Source: Ensifer sp. MPMI2T (GTDB taxonomy: Bacteria > Pseudomonadota > Alphaproteobacteria > Rhizobiales > Rhizobiaceae). From it: DNA of 64,000 bases. Position 1 is the stretch's first letter. Each line of letters opens with the position of its first letter. A model generated the notes under the pieces. It was not told the DNA's origin, made no database searches, and saw only the letters and a program-made list of their open reading frames with translations. The stretch lies in the NCBI RefSeq assembly GCF_004827385.1, contig NZ_SRXN01000030.1:1-64000 (forward strand), given 5' to 3'. Position numbers and translations under genes: made by a program. Positions 62,558 through 64,000 of the stretch are shown here, piece after piece.

Positions 62558-63241
62558 ATGTTGCCGAAGATTGCTGTAGTCGAAGACGAGGAAGCGCTGA
62601 GCGTGCTCCTGCGTTACAACCTCGAGGCCGAAGGCTTCGAGGTGGATACGATCCTTCGCGGCGACGAGGCGGAAATCCGCCTGCAGGAGCGCCTGCCCGA
62701 CCTTTTGATCCTCGATTGGATGCTGCCGGGGGTTTCGGGTATCGAGCTCTGCCGCAGGCTCCGTCAGCGGCCGGAGACGGAGCGCCTGCCGATCATCATG
62801 CTGACGGCGCGTGGCGAGGAAAGCGAGCGCGTGCGGGGTCTTGCGACCGGCGCCGACGACTATGTCGTCAAGCCGTTCTCGACGCCGGAACTGATGGCGA
62901 GGGTGAAGGCAATGCTGAGGCGCGCCAAGCCCGAGGTCCTGTCGACGCTCTTGCGTTGCGGCGACATCGAGCTTGACCGCGAGACACACCGTGTCCATCG
63001 GCGCAGCCGCGAGGTCCGGCTCGGACCGACGGAATTCCGGCTGCTGGAGTTCCTGATGTCCTCGCCGGGGCGCGTCTTCTCCCGTTCACAACTTCTCGAC
63101 GGTGTGTGGGGACATGACATCTATGTCGACGAGCGCACCGTGGATGTGCATGTCGGCCGTCTGCGCAAGGCGCTGAACTTCTCGAACATGCCCGACGTCA
63201 TTCGCACCGTGCGCGGCGCCGGCTATTCGCTGGAAAGCTGA
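62558..63241 (+). CDS. phoB: Phosphate regulon response regulator PhoB
   Basis: A 227-residue OmpR-family regulator: receiver with acidic EDEE at 9-12, phospho-acceptor D53 (LLILDWMLPGVSG) and Lys in VVKPFS; winged helix with LGPTEFRLLEFLMSSPGRVF, DERTVDVHVGRLRKAL and wing RTVRGAGYSL. It binds Pho boxes such as that at 56786. The ribosome site is AGGAAGGAG. It lies about 115 bases after phoU with a hairpin in between, so it may also have its own promoter. Confidence 0.96.
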   Translation: MLPKIAVVEDEEALSVLLRYNLEAEGFEVDTILRGDEAEIRLQERLPDLLILDWMLPGVSGIELCRRLRQRPETERLPIIMLTARGEESERVRGLATGADDYVVKPFSTPELMARVKAMLRRAKPEVLSTLLRCGDIELDRETHRVHRRSREVRLGPTEFRLLEFLMSSPGRVFSRSQLLDGVWGHDIYVDERTVDVHVGRLRKALNFSNMPDVIRTVRGAGYSLES

Positions 63242-63270
63242 CGCCGCCCGGCTTGCGTTCGATAGACACG

Positions 63271-63299
63271 AAAAAAGGGGCGTTCACCGCCCCTTTTTT
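63271..63299. terminator. Bidirectional terminator between phoB and gcrA
   Basis: AAAAAAGGGGCG-TTCAC-CGCCCCTTTTTT: a six-pair GC stem flanked by A-run and T-run, so it works for both convergent transcripts. Confidence 0.95.
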
Positions 63300-63322
63300 C
63301 AATTGCGTTCGCGTGAGGCCGG

Positions 63323-63841
63323 TCAGCGCATGCGCCGGCGCTCGGCGGAAGGCTGATAGGCCAGCCGCGTGTGATAGCTGCAATAGGGCGACGATTCCGG
63401 CGAGTCGTTGCCGCAGAAATGGAACTCTTCCTTCAGCGGGTCGCCGATCGGCCACTTGCAGGTGCGCTCCGTGAGCTCCGTCAGGCCTAGGCGCCGCGAC
63501 ATGGGGACGACGACGTTCGGTGCGAGTTCGAGATCCTGGTCGGCGACGAGATCGACTTCGATCTCTTCCTTCAGCACGGTGGCGCCCGCTGTGCGGGTGA
63601 CGGTGCGGGTGGCGACGCGCGCGGCATAGTTCGGTGCCCGGGGGGCGGACGTGGTGCGCTTCGGGCGTGCGGCAGTGGTTGTGCCACCCGCCTTCGCGCG
63701 GCCCGGCAGGCTCAGCCGGTGAACCTTACCGATCACGGCGTTGCGGCTCACACCACCCAGTTGTGCCGCGATCTGGCTGGCGCTCAGGCCTTCGGACCAC
63801 AGCTTTTTCAGTTTCTCCACCCGCTCGTCAGTCCAGTTCAT
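63323..63841 (-). CDS. gcrA: Cell cycle regulator GcrA
   Basis: A 172-residue protein of the alphaproteobacterial GcrA family. The N-terminal DNA-binding part is NWTDERVEKLKKLWSEGLSA and SQIAAQLGGVSRNAVIGKVH (about 2-41), followed by a basic Ala/Pro/Thr linker and the C-terminal sigma-70-binding region with TERTCKWPIGDP and FHFCGNDSPESSPYCSYH. In Caulobacter GcrA acts with sigma-70 at promoters methylated at GANTC by CcrM. CGGAGAGTGC precedes the ATG. Confidence 0.95.
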   Translation of the reverse strand: MNWTDERVEKLKKLWSEGLSASQIAAQLGGVSRNAVIGKVHRLSLPGRAKAGGTTTAARPKRTTSAPRAPNYAARVATRTVTRTAGATVLKEEIEVDLVADQDLELAPNVVVPMSRRLGLTELTERTCKWPIGDPLKEEFHFCGNDSPESSPYCSYHTRLAYQPSAERRRMR

Positions 63842-64000
63842 TTCTGCACTCTCCGTTCTCGGCGTTGGATGGCAGAATCCATCACCAAGCTCCGGAAGAG
63901 CTCCGGAGCTGCAACGCGATAACTGTTTTGGTGACTAGGTCCGCCGCATGCGTCTAGTAATTGAATATTAACCTACTGGCAGGGTGACTCCGTGGCAAGA
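63842..64000 (-). promoter_or_regulatory. gcrA upstream region with two GANTC sites
   Basis: GAATC at 63875-63879 and GACTC at 63986-63990 (read on the plus strand) are CcrM methylation sites in the presumed gcrA promoter region. A short imperfect inverted repeat, AGCTCCGGA...GAGCTCCGG, lies at about 63889-63909. The window ends before the next gene, so the full promoter is not seen. Confidence 0.5.

Overview
The window is GC-rich chromosomal DNA of an alphaproteobacterium, almost certainly a Sinorhizobium (Ensifer) species. The clues are the gene order cyaD1-clr, frcR-frcBCAK-pyrC-pyrE-frk-pgi-fadD, ppk2 and phoR-pstSCAB-phoU-phoB-gcrA, which I remember as the S. meliloti 1021 chromosomal order (SMc021xx loci, descending), together with RIME-type intergenic elements. 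A chromosomal kdp block and an intact pstC argue against S. meliloti 1021 itself. I see no insertion sequence, integrase, phage gene or CRISPR array.

Layout. 1-5.1 kb: the 3' part of a chemoreceptor, a TVP38-type membrane protein coupled to a MerA-like flavoprotein, and a sensor kinase. 5.27 kb: tRNA-Arg(ACG). 5.5-7.2 kb: a SAM methyltransferase divergent from an HxlR-type regulator. 7.3-11.3 kb: an accessory-looking group (outer-membrane barrel-like protein, acidic DUF4114 protein, membrane-anchored LuxR-type regulator), then a gene remnant and a 28-residue membrane peptide. 11.8-13.9 kb: DUF1810, aldo/keto reductase and YigZ-family genes. 14.1-17.8 kb: bifunctional PutA. 18-24.9 kb: a cyclic-nucleotide neighbourhood (SpdA phosphodiesterase, Sel1-repeat protein, FecR-domain protein, CHASE2 adenylate cyclase CyaD1, CRP-family Clr) with a perfect match to the Clr box, interrupted by a proline-racemase-family gene. 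25.1-31.4 kb: a DoxX-like protein, then the fructose ABC system frcBCAK with a divergent ROK regulator and an RbsD/FucU mutarotase. 31.6-38.3 kb: pyrC, pyrE, frk, pgi, fadD. 38.8 kb: an AI-2E family permease.

40.3-49.05 kb holds a high-affinity K+ uptake operon: 26-aa ORF, kdpF, kdpA, 55-aa ORF, kdpB, kdpC, kdpD, kdpE and an EIIA-Ntr paralogue. kdpD is split by a one-base frameshift between its histidine and ATPase domains, and a perfect 30-bp palindrome lies in the 55-aa ORF. 49-53 kb: phosphoribosyltransferase, hydrolase, aldo/keto reductase, tRNA-Thr(CGT), and a nitronate monooxygenase-like gene. 53.2-55.3 kb: a membrane protein of unknown function and polyphosphate kinase 2. 55.5-63.2 kb: the phosphate regulon (phoR, pstSCAB, phoU, phoB) with a Pho box, closed by a bidirectional terminator facing gcrA.

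Two repeat classes punctuate the intergenic DNA: four RIME-like elements and three copies of a composite hairpin element. A further palindromic repeat lies between frcK and pyrC. Similar palindromic operators before fadD and the nitronate monooxygenase gene suggest a shared acyl-catabolism regulator. Locus names and literature statements are from memory and were not searched.
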